Source of the DNA: Candidatus Salinicoccus stercoripullorum
Lineage (GTDB): Bacteria > Bacillota > Bacilli > Staphylococcales > Salinicoccaceae
DNA: 64,000 bases
NCBI GenBank assembly: GCA_019113295.1
Contig: DXHR01000035.1
Location: 1-64,000 of the forward strand
Direction: 5' to 3'
Made by a program: the position numbers and the translations under genes. The notes below the pieces were generated by a model, which saw only the letters and a list, made by a program, of their open reading frames with translations, searched no databases and was not told where the DNA came from. Below are positions 62,699 to 64,000 of this stretch, piece after piece (position 1 is the stretch's first letter; every line of letters starts with the position of its first letter).

Positions 62699-63846
62699 GC
62701 CATTCTCCTCCTTTTCCTATAGTATTGGAATATGAAGTATGTCGAGAATATCGTGAGGGCAGCGCCCACCCAGAACGGAAGGCCGGCTGTAATTACAAAC
62801 AGATAGTTGAATACGAGCGGACCGAAAATCCTGCCCAGACTGTCCAGTGAATATGTGGTTGAGGTCAAGCGTCCCATCTCATGCTGTTCCCCCTCTTTGG
62901 TGATCTGGGAAGTCAGCAGTGTTTTGACGAATGCATTACCCGACATCAACAGTACGATACATACTCCTGCATAGAGCAGGTTCGGCATGAAAGGCAGCAT
63001 GACGAAGGCAGCCAGTGCCATCGCCTGTCCGATGATCATAACGGGGTATTCCTGACCGTTCTTCAGCCTTCCGATGATGCCTCCCTGCACCCCTGCATTG
63101 AAAATCCCTCCGATAAAGAACAAAATTCCCATCTGGGCCGGGGTGATGTCGATGCGTTCTATGCCGAGAAGCTGGAATGTACTCTCCATCCCGCTCATCG
63201 TCAACATTACAAAGAATGTACAGATGAGAAGGATGCCGACCGGCTGGATGAAATAATCACCGGCAAGTGCAATCCGTTTTTTGGTATAGTGGCCCGGACT
63301 GTATGTTTCCTGCACTTTGATGACGCTGAACAAGAGTGCGCCGACGATGACGCTCGTCGTCATATAGTAGGCGAAGCTCAGACTGATTTCAGCAAGAAGA
63401 CCACCGACGCCCGGTCCGAATATAAAACCGAGTCCGATGCACATTCCGACGAGACCCATGTATCTGGTGCGTTCCTCGCGGGTCGTAATGTCGGCGACCA
63501 TGCTTGTGGTTGCAGTGTAAAGTGCACCCGAAGCGGCACCGCCGATCAATCTGCTTATATATAGAACCCAAAGTACGTCTATGAACATACCGAATAAGAG
63601 AAAGCTGAAACTAAATGCAAGCAGTCCGTAAAGGAGAAGCGGACGACGGCCGAAGCGGTCGCTCAGCCTGCCGAAATACGGCGCTGACAAAAAACTTGCC
63701 AGAGAATAGACCGCAAGCAGCCAGCCCATATGTGTTGTAGAGACTTCCAGCTCTGTGACCAGTTGCGGGATGACCGGAATGATCATGCTGAAGCCAAAAT
63801 ATATTAAAAACTGGATGATCATAATGAGCGAAATCATTTTCTTCAT
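62695..63846 (-). CDS. MFS transporter, DHA1 family
   Basis: A 383-residue, twelve-helix major facilitator exporter. Motif A is GRLSDRFGRRPLLL (loop 2-3), with the drug/proton antiporter motif C GFIFGPGVGG in helix 5. NorA/Bmr-type proteins of this group expel hydrophobic drugs. ATG 63846 is eight bases behind AGGAAG; the GTG at 63855 overlaps that site. First gene of the three-gene operon, starting 18 bases after the partial gene at the right edge. Confidence 0.9.
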   Translation of the reverse strand: MKKMISLIMIIQFLIYFGFSMIIPVIPQLVTELEVSTTHMGWLLAVYSLASFLSAPYFGRLSDRFGRRPLLLYGLLAFSFSFLLFGMFIDVLWVLYISRLIGGAASGALYTATTSMVADITTREERTRYMGLVGMCIGLGFIFGPGVGGLLAEISLSFAYYMTTSVIVGALLFSVIKVQETYSPGHYTKKRIALAGDYFIQPVGILLICTFFVMLTMSGMESTFQLLGIERIDITPAQMGILFFIGGIFNAGVQGGIIGRLKNGQEYPVMIIGQAMALAAFVMLPFMPNLLYAGVCIVLLMSGNAFVKTLLTSQITKEGEQHEMGRLTSTTYSLDSLGRIFGPLVFNYLFVITAGLPFWVGAALTIFSTYFIFQYYRKRRRMA

Positions 63847-63864
63847 GTCGTGCACTTCCTATAC

Positions 63865-64000
63865 TTATTTCTGATTTCTGATTGCTGCTTTAGTGTCGGC
63901 GATTTCCTGTTCGATTTTCTCGAGGCGTTCTTCCATTTTAGATGTATTATTGCCAGTGGATTCAAGTTTTTCCAAATCTCCCTGGATACGGATATACTCA
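63865..64000 (-). CDS. Coiled-coil protein, C-terminal part (SE1832-like; runs off right edge)
   Basis: The frame is open from base 64000 to the stop at 63867-63865; 44 complete codons are visible. The visible residues (EYIRIQGDLEKLESTG, then MEERLEKIEQEIADTKAAI) are an amphipathic coiled coil. This looks like the small staphylococcal SE1832-type protein family, but only the C-terminal end is seen, so identity is uncertain. It lies upstream of the MFS gene on the same strand. Confidence 0.5.
   Translation of the reverse strand, partial: EYIRIQGDLEKLESTGNNTSKMEERLEKIEQEIADTKAAIRNQK

Noticed and set aside
62881-63564. 227-codon open frame on the + strand
   Set aside because: Antisense to the MFS gene; composition is His/Asp/Glu-rich as expected from the complement of membrane helices.
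1-64000. Mobile elements, prophage, CRISPR arrays, toxin-antitoxin or defence systems
   Set aside because: No transposase, integrase, Cas, restriction or toxin-like proteins and no regularly spaced repeats were seen; gene content is housekeeping and accessory metabolism.

Overview
The window reads as chromosomal DNA of a low-to-middle GC Firmicute of the Staphylococcaceae, most likely Salinicoccus/Jeotgalicoccus-like. The pointers are a FemX/FmhB-type peptidoglycan bridge enzyme, a SagB-like glucosaminidase, glnR-glnA, a staphylococcal-type GMP reductase, narGHJI, a DUF368 (PopT) lipid carrier protein, and a maltose-type ABC operon with ThuA and Gfo/Idh/MocA enzymes. Genus is inference. Genes are dense, with strong Shine-Dalgarno sites (several TTG/GTG starts) and hairpin terminators often shared by convergent genes. 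I see no rRNA, tRNA, insertion sequence, prophage or CRISPR array.

Layout. 1-3.5 kb: end of a MerR-like/coiled-coil gene, AI-2E-type permease, SDR, unknown membrane protein. 3.5-5.7 kb: ornithine carbamoyltransferase with an apparent one-base lesion at its start, then guaC. 5.7-8.4 kb: aromatic amino acid locus, tyrA divergent from DAHP synthase and chorismate mutase; between them lies a strong promoter, a 17-codon leader peptide ending in Phe/Tyr codons and a chain of competing hairpins ending in a terminator, i.e. a candidate ribosome-mediated attenuator. 8.5-10.9 kb: SAM riboswitch, metY, metA. 11-13.6 kb: small membrane protein and esterase, cysteine hydrolase, guanidine-I riboswitch with ykkCD. 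13.6-24.3 kb: LysR/YeiH pair, general stress protein, antiporter, MATE, SDR, aldehyde dehydrogenase, two small paralogous HTH-like proteins, FMN reductase, SagB-like enzyme, fdhD. 24.5-28.3 kb: formate dehydrogenase-like molybdoenzyme and an SNF transporter. 28.4-35.4 kb: glnRA, a MoxR/DUF58/DUF4129 operon and a Na/Pi cotransporter. 35.7-42.9 kb: HAD hydrolase, serA with a class V aminotransferase (probable serine route), NadR-like enzyme, popT with a GTPase. 43-52.5 kb: one long sugar operon (malEFG, LacI regulator, thuA, two oxidoreductases, TIM-barrel isomerase, msmX) behind LacI-type and CcpA operators. 52.6-54.9 kb: VOC protein, small membrane protein, femX. 55-62 kb: narGHJI plus a hemerythrin-like protein. 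62-64 kb: two small membrane proteins, an MFS exporter and the end of a coiled-coil gene.

How it fits together. RNA control is unusually rich: SAM-I and guanidine-I riboswitches and the aromatic attenuator each sit directly before the pathway they would sense. The methionine locus is self-consistent: MetA carries the acetyl-CoA-type Glu111 and is paired with O-acetylhomoserine sulfhydrylase. The sugar operon has import and oxidoreductase/isomerase functions but no glycosidase, suggesting oxidation-based cleavage of the imported glycoside. The most notable unexplained items are the aromatic leader, the hemerythrin protein ending the nar operon, the popT-linked GTPase, and the paired small HTH-like proteins.
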